Numbered from the stretch's first letter, positions 35,054 through 43,753 are shown. The stretch is DNA of 64,000 bases from Bacillus safensis FO-36b (GCF_000691165.1 NZ_ASJD01000001.1:1-64000), one strand, 5' to 3'. A program made the numbers and translations. Notes: generated by a model from the letters alone, not told the origin.

Positions 35054-35833
35054 TTGTGGACTTGGCATGCTGAAAGACCAGTTGGTACAATTGTCATTGT
35101 ACATGGTGCGAGTGAATATCACGGCCGATATAAATGGCTGATTGAAATGTGGCGGAATGCAGGCTATCACGTCGTCATGGGTGATTTGCCTGGGCAAGGC
35201 ACATCGACACGTGCGCGAGGCCACATTCGTTCTTTTCAAGAATACATTGATACAGTCGATGAATGGATCGAGCATGCGAAATCATTCAGGCTTCCTACTT
35301 TTTTACTTGGACACAGTATGGGTGGACTCATTTCAATTGAGTGGATGAAGCAGTATACCCATACGAAGTTGAATGGCCTTATTTTATCATCACCTTGTTT
35401 AGGTCTGCAATTTAAACCGAAGAAGCTGATGGATTTTGCGTCAAAAGGTCTAAATGTGCTGGCACCGTCTTTTAAAGTGGAGTCAGGGCTGTCGATTGAA
35501 CTAGCCACACGAAATCAGGCGGTCATTGAGGCAGACTCAAATGATTCTCTTTACGTGACAAAGGTGTCGGTTCGCTGGTATCGAGAGCTGATCAAAAATA
35601 TCGATGCGGCGATGCAGCCGACGAATGTCTTTAAATCGATCCCGCTCCTTTTAATGCAGGCGGGCGATGATAAGATCGTGGATAAAACGAGGGTGATAAA
35701 ATGGTTCAATGGCATAGAATCAACTAATAAATCATACCGTGAATGGGAAGAACTGTATCACGAAATTTTTAATGAACCAGAAAGAGAAGATGTGTTTAAG
35801 GCGGCAAGAGCCTTTACAGATCAATATATTTGA
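35054..35833 (+). CDS. ytpA: Lysophospholipase-like hydrolase YtpA
   Basis: A 259-residue alpha/beta hydrolase with HGASEYHGRY, elbow GHSMGG (Ser near residue 88), Asp in QAGDDKIVD and His in YHEIFNEPER, the monoglyceride/lysophospholipase group. In B. subtilis YtpA is needed to make bacilysocin, a phospholipid antibiotic (lysophosphatidylglycerol type). The TTG at 35054 (MWTWHAERP) follows GAGGTG and aligns with YtpA. ytpB starts 32 bases after its stop; together they form an operon. Confidence 0.88.
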   Translation: MWTWHAERPVGTIVIVHGASEYHGRYKWLIEMWRNAGYHVVMGDLPGQGTSTRARGHIRSFQEYIDTVDEWIEHAKSFRLPTFLLGHSMGGLISIEWMKQYTHTKLNGLILSSPCLGLQFKPKKLMDFASKGLNVLAPSFKVESGLSIELATRNQAVIEADSNDSLYVTKVSVRWYRELIKNIDAAMQPTNVFKSIPLLLMQAGDDKIVDKTRVIKWFNGIESTNKSYREWEELYHEIFNEPEREDVFKAARAFTDQYI

Positions 35834-35865
35834 TTGTGAGCTTTAAGTTTTGGGGGTGGAGTGAT

Positions 35866-36945
35866 TTGTCAGTACCAGAGCGTCCTTTTGCACTGATGAC
35901 AAAGGTGTATAAAGATATTTTTCCGCTTGTTCATCAGGAGCTGAAAAAGTGGCGGGCTCATGCCGAAATGATTGAAAATGAAGAACTGAGAACGCAGGCA
36001 CTAGCGAGCATATCGAGTAAAACGTTTCACTGTGAAGGCGGAGGCATTTTATCTCTTCTGGCAGGTGAAAAGAAAGAAACGTGTATTGAATTCATTGTGG
36101 CGTATCAAACCATTAGTGATTACTTAGATAACCTTTGTGACCGCAGCACGTCGCTTGATCCAAAGGATTTCCATATGCTGCATCAAGCGATGAGAGATGC
36201 GCTTGATATTCATGCTGAGCTCAAGCCATACTATCAATTCCGTGATGATCAAGAGGATCATGGATATTTACATGCGCTTGTCCGCACATGTCAAGATGTG
36301 CTTACGCGTGTTCGGCATTATCCGATCATTCAGCCATATTTACACACGCTGTGTGATTACTATAGTGACCTGCAAGTACATAAGCACGTTGTTCCCCATG
36401 AGCGTGTACCACGGCTAGAGTCATGGTTCCGCCAATACGAAAAAGATTTGCCGAAGATGGAATGGTATGAGTTTTCAGCTTGTGCGGGATCAACGTTAGG
36501 GATTTTCTGTCTTGTGGCGTATGCGCTGCAGCCTGATTTTACAGAAAAGCAGGCGAAGCAAATTTACGAAAGCTATTTCCCTTATATTCAAGGTCTGCAC
36601 ATTTTACTCGATTATTTAATAGACCAAGAAGAGGACAGGCTTGGGGGAGATCTGAACTTTTGCTCATACTATGATTCTCATCATGAGATGATGGATAGAC
36701 TTCAGCATTTTATCGAAAAAGCGGATGAGCAGCTGAAAGGCATTCCGCATGAAAACTTTCACAAATTGATTAACAGAGGATTACTGGCGGTCTATTTGTC
36801 CGATGAAAAAGTGACAGCCCAAAAAGAGATGAACAAGCTGGCAAAAAGGCTGATCAAATCAAGCGGGAAAACATCGTTCTTTTTCTATATTAACGGAAGA
36901 GCCTATCGGACCTATCAGAAAATGCCTTGGATGAAATCATCATAA
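35866..36945 (+). CDS. ytpB: Tetraprenyl-beta-curcumene synthase
   Basis: A 359-residue large terpene synthase (YtpB family). B. subtilis YtpB cyclises heptaprenyl diphosphate to tetraprenyl-beta-curcumene, the first step to C35 sesquarterpenes of membranes and spores. The Asp-rich metal motif DYLDNLCDR is near residue 86, and EEDRLGGDLNFCSYYDSHHEMMD lies in the C-terminal half. The TTG at 35866 follows GGTGGAG; the upstream frame overlaps ytpA. The next enzyme, a squalene-hopene-type cyclase (SqhC), is not in the window. Confidence 0.9.
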   Translation: MSVPERPFALMTKVYKDIFPLVHQELKKWRAHAEMIENEELRTQALASISSKTFHCEGGGILSLLAGEKKETCIEFIVAYQTISDYLDNLCDRSTSLDPKDFHMLHQAMRDALDIHAELKPYYQFRDDQEDHGYLHALVRTCQDVLTRVRHYPIIQPYLHTLCDYYSDLQVHKHVVPHERVPRLESWFRQYEKDLPKMEWYEFSACAGSTLGIFCLVAYALQPDFTEKQAKQIYESYFPYIQGLHILLDYLIDQEEDRLGGDLNFCSYYDSHHEMMDRLQHFIEKADEQLKGIPHENFHKLINRGLLAVYLSDEKVTAQKEMNKLAKRLIKSSGKTSFFFYINGRAYRTYQKMPWMKSS

Positions 36946-36947
36946 AA

Positions 36948-36975
36948 AAGCTCAAATCCATTAGGATTTGAGCTT
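36948..36975. terminator. Hairpin after ytpB (interrupted terminator)
   Basis: A perfect 12-bp stem (AAGCTCAAATCC with GGATTTGAGCTT, loop ATTA) lies just past the ytpB stop. An A run precedes the left arm, so the minus strand has a good T tail. On the plus strand the expected T run stops after TT, because the palindromic element starts at 36976. Confidence 0.75.
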
Positions 36976-37096
36976 CAGCGTGTAGACAAACCCTCGCATT
37001 CGGTGTCAGGTCTGCGCGCCGGTACTCACGAATGTCGAATTCGCTCCGTTCCGGTGCTCACCCGTTCCTAGACTGCAAAGGTTTTCTATCACGCTG
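36976..37096. repeat. 121-bp imperfect palindromic element or structured RNA
   Basis: The ends are 22-nt inverted arms (36976-36997 and 37075-37096) with seven outer perfect pairs CAGCGTG/CACGCTG, then TAGA/TCTA and AAACC/GGTTT with single-base bulges. The interior is GC-richer than the surroundings and has two copies of a 15-base unit, CGCGCCGGTACTCAC (37015-37029) and CGTTCCGGTGCTCAC (37047-37061), three mismatches apart. No reading frame fits. It could be a dispersed miniature repeat, or a minus-strand RNA ending at the hairpin at 36948-36975. I saw no second copy in the window. Confidence 0.6.
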
Positions 37097-37104
37097 AAAA
37101 GAAG

Positions 37105-37140
37105 AAAAAAGCTAAAATGCACATCATTTTAGCTTTTTTT
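37105..37140. terminator. Terminator of ytqB
   Basis: Arms AAAAAAGCTAAAATG and CATTTTAGCTTTTTT, loop of 5. The arm nearer ytqB includes its stop codon. Works in both directions. Confidence 0.87.
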
Positions 37141-37696
37141 CAATGGCGACCACAAAAGGCGGGTCGTTTTGAATATTCATGTATTGATATGATAAAACTT
37201 GTACCTCTTCATGAGGGAGTGATCTGCAATATTCGAGAAGCACTTCTTTTTCTCTTTTACCTTCGGGATGTCCATGGTAGATCACAAGGACGATCAGTCC
37301 TCCGGGTTTGAGCCATTCGAGGAGCTGCTTGATGGCTTCAATGGTTGTATGAGCCTGAGTGGTGACGGCTTTATCGCCTCCTGGCAGATACCCAAGGTTA
37401 AACACTGCACCAGATATATGTCCATAAACATCCTTCGGAAGATGATCCGCCAGTTTTTCATGTCCATCATGGATGAGGTGAACGTAAGGATATTGACCGC
37501 CAAGCCTTTTGCTTGTCTGCTGCAAGGCTTCCTCTTGCACGTCGAATGCAAACACTTGTCCTTCAGTTCCTACAAGGTCCGCTAAATAGAGTGTATCATG
37601 GCCGTTTCCCATTGTTGCATCTATGACGATGTCGCCTTTTTGACAAGCGCGTTCTAACAGCTCTTTACTAAAAGGAAGCATGCGTTTCAAAATCAT
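37124..37696 (-). CDS. ytqB: SAM-dependent methyltransferase YtqB (tRNA wobble-uridine, MnmM type)
   Basis: A 190-residue Rossmann methyltransferase with motif I IDATMGNGHDT, motif II VFAFDVQ and the NLGYLPGGDK active-site loop. B. subtilis YtqB has been reported as MnmM, methylating 5-aminomethyl-(2-thio)uridine in tRNA to the mnm5 form. The ATG overlaps the ytqA stop (ATGA), so both are coupled; the ribosome site is weak. Older annotations call it an rRNA methylase; the tRNA role is from literature memory. Confidence 0.85.
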   Translation of the reverse strand: MILKRMLPFSKELLERACQKGDIVIDATMGNGHDTLYLADLVGTEGQVFAFDVQEEALQQTSKRLGGQYPYVHLIHDGHEKLADHLPKDVYGHISGAVFNLGYLPGGDKAVTTQAHTTIEAIKQLLEWLKPGGLIVLVIYHGHPEGKREKEVLLEYCRSLPHEEVQVLSYQYMNIQNDPPFVVAIEKKLK

Positions 37697-38658
37697 TTAG
37701 CTGCTTCTTCCAATCTGACGAAACGTTTTCCTTGGTAGCTGTTACGCCTTTCGAGCTCAGCATTAATGGCATTGAGCACTTCCCACTTGTTAACACTCCA
37801 CATTGGACCAACCATTAATTCAATTGGGCCGTCCCCTGTAATACGGTGAATAATCATTTCTGGCGGCAGAATCTCCAGCTGATCACAAACAAGCTGAACA
37901 TATTCCTCCTGGCTTAAAAACTCAAGCTTTCCTTTTTCATATTGCTTGACCATTGGAGTCCCTTTTAAAAGGTGAAGCAAATGAATTTTAATTCCCTGCA
38001 CATCTAAATCCGCAACAGCTTTTGCTGTTTCCATCATCATGTCTCGGTTTTCAAGAGGCAATCCATTGATGATATGTGAGCAGACACGAATTCCGTGTTT
38101 TCTCAGTTTTTCTACACCTTCAACGTAGCATTCATAATCATGAGCACGGTTAATGAGCATAGCTGTCCGTTCGTGTACCGTTTGAAGACCAAGCTCTACC
38201 CATAGGTAAGTGCGTTCGTTTAATTCGGCTAAATACTCCACTACGTCATCCGGCAGACAGTCAGGTCTTGTTGCAATGGATAGACCTACGACACCATCCA
38301 GATTCATGACGGTTTCATATTTTTCTTTTAGGACAGGAAGCGGCGCGTGTGTGTTTGTATACGCCTGGAAATACGCCATGTATTTTCCGTCTTTCCATTT
38401 TGTATGCATCCGGTCTTTGATTTCGTTAAATTGAGTGATGAGATCATCAGCCCGGTTTCCTGCAAAATCACCAGATCCAGCGGCACTGCAAAATGTACAG
38501 CCGCCGTGGGCTACAGTACCATCACGGTTTGGGCAGTCAAAGCCGCCGTCTAAGGCTACTTTAAATACTTTATGACCAAAGTGTTCACGCAAATGGTAGT
38601 TCCATGTGTGATAACGTTTTTCGCTGTTTGAATATAAAAAAGGGTTATGCTGATCCAA
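37693..38658 (-). CDS. ytqA: Radical SAM protein YtqA (TIGR01212 family)
   Basis: A 321-residue radical SAM enzyme. The cluster-binding cysteines are Cys-x12-Cys-x2-Cys in DCPNRDGTVAHGGCTFC near residue 42, a longer spacing than the usual CxxxCxxC and typical of this family. B. subtilis YtqA (MnmL) has been linked to conversion of carboxymethylaminomethyl to aminomethyl uridine, the substrate of YtqB. A TTG start follows AAGGAGG. First gene of ytqA-ytqB. Confidence 0.85.
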   Translation of the reverse strand: MDQHNPFLYSNSEKRYHTWNYHLREHFGHKVFKVALDGGFDCPNRDGTVAHGGCTFCSAAGSGDFAGNRADDLITQFNEIKDRMHTKWKDGKYMAYFQAYTNTHAPLPVLKEKYETVMNLDGVVGLSIATRPDCLPDDVVEYLAELNERTYLWVELGLQTVHERTAMLINRAHDYECYVEGVEKLRKHGIRVCSHIINGLPLENRDMMMETAKAVADLDVQGIKIHLLHLLKGTPMVKQYEKGKLEFLSQEEYVQLVCDQLEILPPEMIIHRITGDGPIELMVGPMWSVNKWEVLNAINAELERRNSYQGKRFVRLEEAAK

Positions 38659-38810
38659 GTCAGTAACCTCCTTGCATAATAATAGGCATCCTTAAAGTTT
38701 AACAAAAATCACGAAGGAGGACAATTGAATCTGTCCAACATTTTCTTTAGTGAAAAAGCTTTACATGGGCAAAATAGGCGGGAGCGATGATGAAATGGAG
38801 GGAAGGTAAG

Positions 38811-39086
38811 ATGGCAACAAGGCAGTCGATTGATGAATTTATTCAAAAAAGTACGGAAACCCTTGAGTTTGCAAGTGAACAATTTGATTTGAGCTCACGT
38901 CAGGAACATTATAATGAGGAAGAGTTTTCAAAAGCACAGCTCATGCTTGAGAATACGGTCAACGAATTAGAAAAATTAAAAGATGTCGCCAATGACCAGC
39001 AAAGAGAACGATTAGACAGGGCACGTGTTCAAATTCAGAGCTTACAAAATCAAATGATTTTAGGGATTTCTTACGATAATGAATGA
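38811..39086 (+). CDS. ytzC: YtzC, DUF2524 protein
   Basis: A 91-residue helical protein beginning MATRQSIDEF, Gln- and Glu-rich and likely coiled coil for most of its length; it matches the YtzC/DUF2524 family. Function unknown. The ATG at 38811 follows GGAGGGAAGG; the extension to 38787 lacks support. Alone between ytqA and the ytr operon. Confidence 0.85.
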   Translation: MATRQSIDEFIQKSTETLEFASEQFDLSSRQEHYNEEEFSKAQLMLENTVNELEKLKDVANDQQRERLDRARVQIQSLQNQMILGISYDNE

Positions 39087-39136
39087 TGAACAGATCCTTC
39101 TTTTAAGGGTCTGTTTTTTATTTTCTTAATAAGTTA

Positions 39137-39165
39137 TTGACTTTTATGCTGGGTGTCTATATTGT
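39137..39165 (+). promoter_or_regulatory. Promoter of the ytr operon
   Basis: TTGACT (39137-39142), 17 bases, TATTGT (39160-39165), directly upstream of the YtrA operator. Confidence 0.65.
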
Positions 39166-39169
39166 ATTA

Positions 39170-39194
39170 AGTGTACTACATCAACTAATACACT
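39170..39194 (+). promoter_or_regulatory. YtrA operator
   Basis: An inverted repeat AGTGTA-N13-TACACT, the arrangement I recall for the YtrA repressor sites in B. subtilis, placed just after the -10, so binding should block the operon. Confidence 0.82.
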
Positions 39195-39227
39195 ATAGAC
39201 ACTTAAAGTGAAGAAAGGTGTTCAACC

Positions 39228-39407
39228 ATGAAAAAAGAAAAAAACCCAATTAATTTGAAGTGGATGGTGCTGGCTGTTGCGTTAGCATGTACATTTTTTT
39301 TCGTTCTTGTTTTCATTGGTTTTGAAGTTCAAAAAGATTTGATACCCAATTCAGTTCCTTTAATGCAAGGACATGAACAAGCGATAGGACTGCAAAAGCA
39401 TGAATGA
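39228..39407 (+). CDS. ytrG: Small membrane protein at the head of the ytr operon (YtrG-like)
   Basis: A 59-codon gene: ATG at 39228 behind AAGAAAGG, one membrane helix (about residues 12-32, VLAVALACTFFFVLVFIGF), then a short polar tail. B. subtilis has a small gene, ytrG, in this place upstream of ytrA; the name is by position and topology, not alignment. It ends 18 bases before ytrA. Confidence 0.72.
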   Translation: MKKEKNPINLKWMVLAVALACTFFFVLVFIGFEVQKDLIPNSVPLMQGHEQAIGLQKHE

Positions 39408-39424
39408 GGAAAGAGGGAGTCATC

Positions 39425-39817
39425 ATGATTCAAATAGATCCAAGAAGCGCTGCGCCAATATATGAACAAATCATTGAGCAGCTCAAAATTTTATGTTTAA
39501 AAGGCGTGATGAAGCCAGGTGACAAACTGCCCTCTGTCAGAGAGCTCGCCACCATTATCATTGCCAACCCAAACACCGTCAGTAAAGCGTATAAAGAGCT
39601 AGAGCGGGAAGGGATTATTGAAACTCTGCGGGGCCGCGGTACGTATGTAACAGAAGGTGCTCAGTTAAAGCTGAATGAAGGGAAGGTGCTCCAGATGAAA
39701 GAACAGTTAAGACAACTCATCATAGAAGCTCATCATGCTGGTATTGATATTCATCAGCTCAAGGAATGGCTGGAAGAGATCGGCTCAAGTCTAAAAGGAG
39801 GAAAACAAGTTGATTGA
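39425..39817 (+). CDS. ytrA: GntR-family repressor YtrA
   Basis: A 130-residue YtrA-subfamily GntR regulator: N-terminal winged helix (IYEQIIEQLK to LPSVRELA, NTVSKAYKELEREGIIETLRGRGTYV) and a short C-terminal dimer helix, with no ligand domain. In B. subtilis YtrA represses this operon and is relieved by lipid-II-binding antibiotics. The ATG at 39425 follows GAGGGAG. Overlaps ytrB by 8 bases. Confidence 0.92.
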   Translation: MIQIDPRSAAPIYEQIIEQLKILCLKGVMKPGDKLPSVRELATIIIANPNTVSKAYKELEREGIIETLRGRGTYVTEGAQLKLNEGKVLQMKEQLRQLIIEAHHAGIDIHQLKEWLEEIGSSLKGGKQVD

Positions 39818-40688
39818 GGTTAGAAATGTATCAAAGAAATTAAATGGACGCGAAGTACTCAGCGACGTTTCCTTCAAAATAGGCGAAGGTGAGATCTTCG
39901 GTCTGCTTGGCCGGAATGGCTCTGGGAAAACAACACTTCTCAGATTGATTCAGCAAATTCTTCTTCCAGATGAAGGAGAGATTTATTTTAAAGACGTACT
40001 GGTGAAAGACCACCCTTTAGTAAAGCAAAATATTGTATTCATGCCGGTCGTGAATCCCTACTTTGACAGATACAATTACGGACAGCTTGTCCAGCTGTTA
40101 AAGCATATATATCCAAAGTTTGATGTGACCTATGCAAATGAGCTTGTGAACCGCTATGAAATTCCGGAAAAAGTAAAGTATCGTGAATTGTCGACAGGGT
40201 TAAAGAAACAGCTGTCATTAATTTTAAGCTTTGCCATCAAACCAGCTGTCATTTTATTAGATGAGCCGACTGATGGAATTGATGCCGTCACAAGAAATGA
40301 CGTTCTTCAGCTGATGATTGACGAGGTGGCAGAACGACAAACAACGATTTTAATTACATCTCACCGCTTAGAGGACATTGAACGCATGTGTAATCGAATT
40401 GGATTTTTAGAAGGAAATCAGCTCACAAGTGTCATGGATTTAGATGAATTAAAGAATGACTATGTCAAAATCCAAATGGCTTTTGAAGAAGATGTGAATT
40501 TAAGTATTCGAAAAAATGGCGTTGCGATTTTGGATCAAGCGGGCGTTTTCTATACAGCGCTTGTTCTAAAAACCGACGAAGAAGCTAAAGAGTACTTGAA
40601 GTCACTGAAGCCAAAAGTATGGCATGAACTGCCTGTGAATTTAGAAGAAGTATTCATTGCGAAGTTTGGAGGGAAACGCAGATGGTAA
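39810..40688 (+). CDS. ytrB: ABC transporter ATPase YtrB
   Basis: A 292-residue ATPase with Walker A GRNGSGKTT, an unusual signature region LSTGLKKQL in place of LSGGQ, Walker B VILLDEPTDG, and H-loop ITSHR. Pairs with the permease gene downstream. TTG start behind AAAGGAGG. The export substrate of the Ytr system is unknown; the system responds to cell-wall antibiotics and affects cell wall thickness. Confidence 0.9.
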   Translation: MIEVRNVSKKLNGREVLSDVSFKIGEGEIFGLLGRNGSGKTTLLRLIQQILLPDEGEIYFKDVLVKDHPLVKQNIVFMPVVNPYFDRYNYGQLVQLLKHIYPKFDVTYANELVNRYEIPEKVKYRELSTGLKKQLSLILSFAIKPAVILLDEPTDGIDAVTRNDVLQLMIDEVAERQTTILITSHRLEDIERMCNRIGFLEGNQLTSVMDLDELKNDYVKIQMAFEEDVNLSIRKNGVAILDQAGVFYTALVLKTDEEAKEYLKSLKPKVWHELPVNLEEVFIAKFGGKRRW

Positions 40689-41668
40689 AGCGGCAATTAT
40701 TATATAAGGAGTGGAAGCAATCAGAGCTGACATTCATTTTAGTGATGATTGTTGCTGCGCTTGCGACGCCCTTTGCATTCTTAATGGAATATTCGTCTTT
40801 TCAAACGTGCCTAAACGATACAGAATGTATTACGGATGCACCACGTTTTTCTTATATCTTTAAGACGGATCCTTTCCTCTCCCTTTCATGGCTAATGGGA
40901 ATTTTCTTTGCTGTCATGCAGCTTGGATTTGAGAGAAATAAAGGGCAGATGGATTTTACCTTATCCTTACCATTTAGCAGAAGTACAATCTATCACACAA
41001 AGTTTTTCTTAGGTGCTGGAATCATAGCAGTCGTTCATGCCGTTTCTTATGTTCTTACTTATTTACTTATATTAGGACTTAATCCACTAGAGATACCTAG
41101 TTTTCATAGCGGTTATGTCATTTCGCTTGTGTCCTCCTTGATGTTTTATAGTTTATTTTTTGCAGCGGGTACTTTAACCGGAAGTTCCATTTCGCAAGCA
41201 ATCGTTGGATTCAGCACAGCTATTTTACCCTTTTTAGTGATCGGATTACCGATTGTTCATTTAGATTTTATTATAAAGACAAGTGGGAGCTGGGTAGATA
41301 AGAGCTTGGCTCATTTGATATCGCCTATATCTCCAATCACTTATATTATAAATGATTCTTTCCAATCTGATTATCCTCTTTGGTTCTCAGGCGAAAAAAT
41401 CATTATACCTATTGTCATGGTGGTTCTGTTTTATCTAATTGGCTTAATTAGCTTTATAAAACATCCAATTGAACGAAATGGCCGCTTCTTTCTTTATTCA
41501 AATCTGAATAGACCTATTCAGATTATGGTCATTGTCTTCGGTGTTCTAGGGTTTGGATGGTTTGGTTTTTCTTCAGATAATTCCATATTTGGTTATATCG
41601 TTGGCATGCTCATCGGTGGAGCTGTGGGCGCACTAACGAGTTATTTCTTAATCTATCGAAAAAGATAA
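40682..41668 (+). CDS. ytrC: ABC transporter permease (YtrC/YtrD type)
   Basis: A 328-residue ABC-2-type permease with about six to eight helices and an extracytoplasmic loop holding two cysteines (TCLNDTECITD, about residues 43-53), possibly a disulfide. B. subtilis has two consecutive permeases of this size, ytrC and ytrD; only one is present here, so the partner of YtrB would form a homodimer. Which of the two it descends from cannot be said. Overlaps ytrB by 7 bases. Confidence 0.82.
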   Translation: MVKRQLLYKEWKQSELTFILVMIVAALATPFAFLMEYSSFQTCLNDTECITDAPRFSYIFKTDPFLSLSWLMGIFFAVMQLGFERNKGQMDFTLSLPFSRSTIYHTKFFLGAGIIAVVHAVSYVLTYLLILGLNPLEIPSFHSGYVISLVSSLMFYSLFFAAGTLTGSSISQAIVGFSTAILPFLVIGLPIVHLDFIIKTSGSWVDKSLAHLISPISPITYIINDSFQSDYPLWFSGEKIIIPIVMVVLFYLIGLISFIKHPIERNGRFFLYSNLNRPIQIMVIVFGVLGFGWFGFSSDNSIFGYIVGMLIGGAVGALTSYFLIYRKR

Positions 41669-41689
41669 ACAGAGAGCAGGGGAGTAGAG

Positions 41690-42388
41690 ATGATTCAGAT
41701 TCAAGCATTAGATCATGTATTTAAAATTGGTAAAAAGGGCAGGGAAAATGAAATTCCTGTGCTGAAAGGGATTGACCTGTCCATCAAAAGAGGCGATATT
41801 GCTTGTATTGTTGGACGAAGTGGTTCGGGGAAATCGACTTTATTGAACTTAATATCAGGCTATATTACGCCAACGAGCGGAAAAATTGTCATTGATGGTA
41901 CCGATGTGACTGGCTTTAATGAAAAAGAATGGGCAGACTTTCGCTTAGATCACTTTGGCTTTATCTTTCAAAGCTTTCAGTTGATCGGGAGCTTAACAAC
42001 GTATGAGAATGTTGAACTTCCGCTCACTTTAAAAGGGGTGAAGCCGTCTGAACGAAAGGCGAAAGTAAAAGAAATGCTGAAACGAGTAGGACTTGAACAT
42101 CACGCAGGACATTACCCAAATGAGCTGTCAGGCGGACAGCAGCAGCGTGTGAGTATTGCAAGAGCCTTGATTTTAAATCCATCAATTATTTTAGCAGATG
42201 AACCAACAGGCAGTCTGGATTCAGAAACTGAAGGAGAAATTTTAGCCTTTATCCAGCAGCTCAATCGCGAAAAAGGAATTACATTTGTCATCATTACACA
42301 TGACGATGAAGTCGCTTCAATCGCAGACACAACGTTCCAGCTTCACGACGGTGTATTAAAGAAAGGGGAACAATCCATTGAAATTTAG
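41690..42388 (+). CDS. ytrE: ABC transporter ATPase YtrE (MacB/LolD type)
   Basis: A 232-residue ATPase with Walker A GRSGSGKST, Q-loop IFQSFQLIGSLT, perfect signature LSGGQQQRV, Walker B LADEPTGSLD, and H-loop ITHD. Its sequence places it in the MacB/LolD/FtsE-like group that works mechanically with FtsX-fold permeases, here YtrF. Overlaps ytrF by 11 bases. Confidence 0.93.
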   Translation: MIQIQALDHVFKIGKKGRENEIPVLKGIDLSIKRGDIACIVGRSGSGKSTLLNLISGYITPTSGKIVIDGTDVTGFNEKEWADFRLDHFGFIFQSFQLIGSLTTYENVELPLTLKGVKPSERKAKVKEMLKRVGLEHHAGHYPNELSGGQQQRVSIARALILNPSIILADEPTGSLDSETEGEILAFIQQLNREKGITFVIITHDDEVASIADTTFQLHDGVLKKGEQSIEI

Positions 42389-43688
42389 AGATCAGGTCAA
42401 ATTCATTAGAAGAAATATGAAGAAAAATAGATTGCGTGTGTTTATGACCATTCTTGCGACGACAATGGCATGCTCTTTCTTAATCGTTCTAGCGTCTGTC
42501 GGTTTTGGTTTGCAAAAATCAGCTCAAGATGAAATTATGAAGCAGCAAATCATCACAGAAATTAAAGTGTTAGGAAAAGAAAAAGGAGACGTTAAGATTG
42601 ATGATTTAAAGAAATATGATCATGTGAAATCTGTCGTCTCAAGAACGGCAATCAATCCTTCGGTTAACGTCGAGCTCGATAACCGTTCAAGTGAAACGCA
42701 GGCTGCTTTGACTGATATGAAAGAAGAAAAAGAAGCAGGTCTTGAACTAGACCGAGGAAAAGTCCCAACATCAGCGAACGAAATTGTGGTTGGGTATCAT
42801 ATGGCGCAGCAACTGTGGACAAAAAAAGAACGCGAAGCCTATGAAAAAGAATTAAACCAGACGTCAAATGGGGAAGAAACACCGAAGGAGCCAAAAGGCT
42901 ACACGAAGGATATTTTAAATAAAGTGATTCAAATCAAAGTGCCAAAACTAAATGAAGAAGGTGAAGTCGTTAAAGAAAAAACATTTGATTTCCGTGTAGT
43001 AGGCGTTTTGAAAAAGCCGAATTTGGAGTGGCAGGAGGATCATAAAATTCTGATTCCGAATGCTTATGAAAAAGAATTTGGTCAAATACTCGATCTGTCT
43101 CCTGAAGCAGGAAATGTCGAGAAAATGACCTCTGTTTATGCAGATAAATTCGACAATGTCGGTACGCTCACGAATAAACTGACAGATGAGGGCTATCAAG
43201 TCATCTCTGTGACGAACCAGCTTGAAGGAATGGATATGTTCTTTACGGTCTTCAAAATTGGACTCATTTTTGTCGGATGTATTGCAGTCATTATTTCTGC
43301 CATCGGAATTTTCAATACGATGACCATGGCGGTAACAGAGCGAACACAAGAGATTGGGATTATGAAAGCCATTGGCGCGAATCCATCCATTATCAAGCGG
43401 ATGTTCCTAATGGAAAGTGCTTATATTGGAGTAATCGGATCAATCATCGGTATTATCATCTCATATTTGATTAGTTTCGCCGTTAATTTAATCATCCCAG
43501 CCATTTTGTCGTCCATGTCTGAGGGAGGATCAAGCGATCAATTCTCGATTACTTTTTCCTATATTCCACTCAGCCTTGTCATTACAGCGACAGTGATCAG
43601 CGCAGGGGTAGCGATCATTTCAGGGCTTAACCCGGCACGTAAGGCAACAAAAACGAATGTATTAGTAGCTTTAAGAAGAGAAATCTAA
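42378..43688 (+). CDS. ytrF: MacB/FtsX-type permease YtrF
   Basis: A 436-residue MacB-type permease: one N-terminal helix, a large extracytoplasmic domain (about residues 45-275), then three C-terminal helices with the VTERTQEIGIMKAIGA motif at the first cytoplasmic loop. Such proteins transduce force across the membrane rather than form a channel. The TTG start has AAAGGGG nine bases upstream. Last gene of the operon, followed by a strong terminator. Confidence 0.92.
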   Translation: MKFRDQVKFIRRNMKKNRLRVFMTILATTMACSFLIVLASVGFGLQKSAQDEIMKQQIITEIKVLGKEKGDVKIDDLKKYDHVKSVVSRTAINPSVNVELDNRSSETQAALTDMKEEKEAGLELDRGKVPTSANEIVVGYHMAQQLWTKKEREAYEKELNQTSNGEETPKEPKGYTKDILNKVIQIKVPKLNEEGEVVKEKTFDFRVVGVLKKPNLEWQEDHKILIPNAYEKEFGQILDLSPEAGNVEKMTSVYADKFDNVGTLTNKLTDEGYQVISVTNQLEGMDMFFTVFKIGLIFVGCIAVIISAIGIFNTMTMAVTERTQEIGIMKAIGANPSIIKRMFLMESAYIGVIGSIIGIIISYLISFAVNLIIPAILSSMSEGGSSDQFSITFSYIPLSLVITATVISAGVAIISGLNPARKATKTNVLVALRREI

Positions 43689-43736
43689 AAAAGAACCTCC
43701 TGTAAACCCGATTGGGCGCTCAGGAGGTTCTTTTTT
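43687..43736. terminator. Terminator of the ytr operon
   Basis: A 16-bp stem (AAAAAAGAACCTCCTG with its complement at 43721-43736), loop of about 18, T6. The convergent yttA can use it too. Confidence 0.92.
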
Positions 43737-43753
43737 ATCTTAATTAAACATCG

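Noticed and set aside
36976..37096. CRISPR array
   Set aside because: Only two related 15-mers with three mismatches, 32 bases apart, inside a palindrome; no cas genes.
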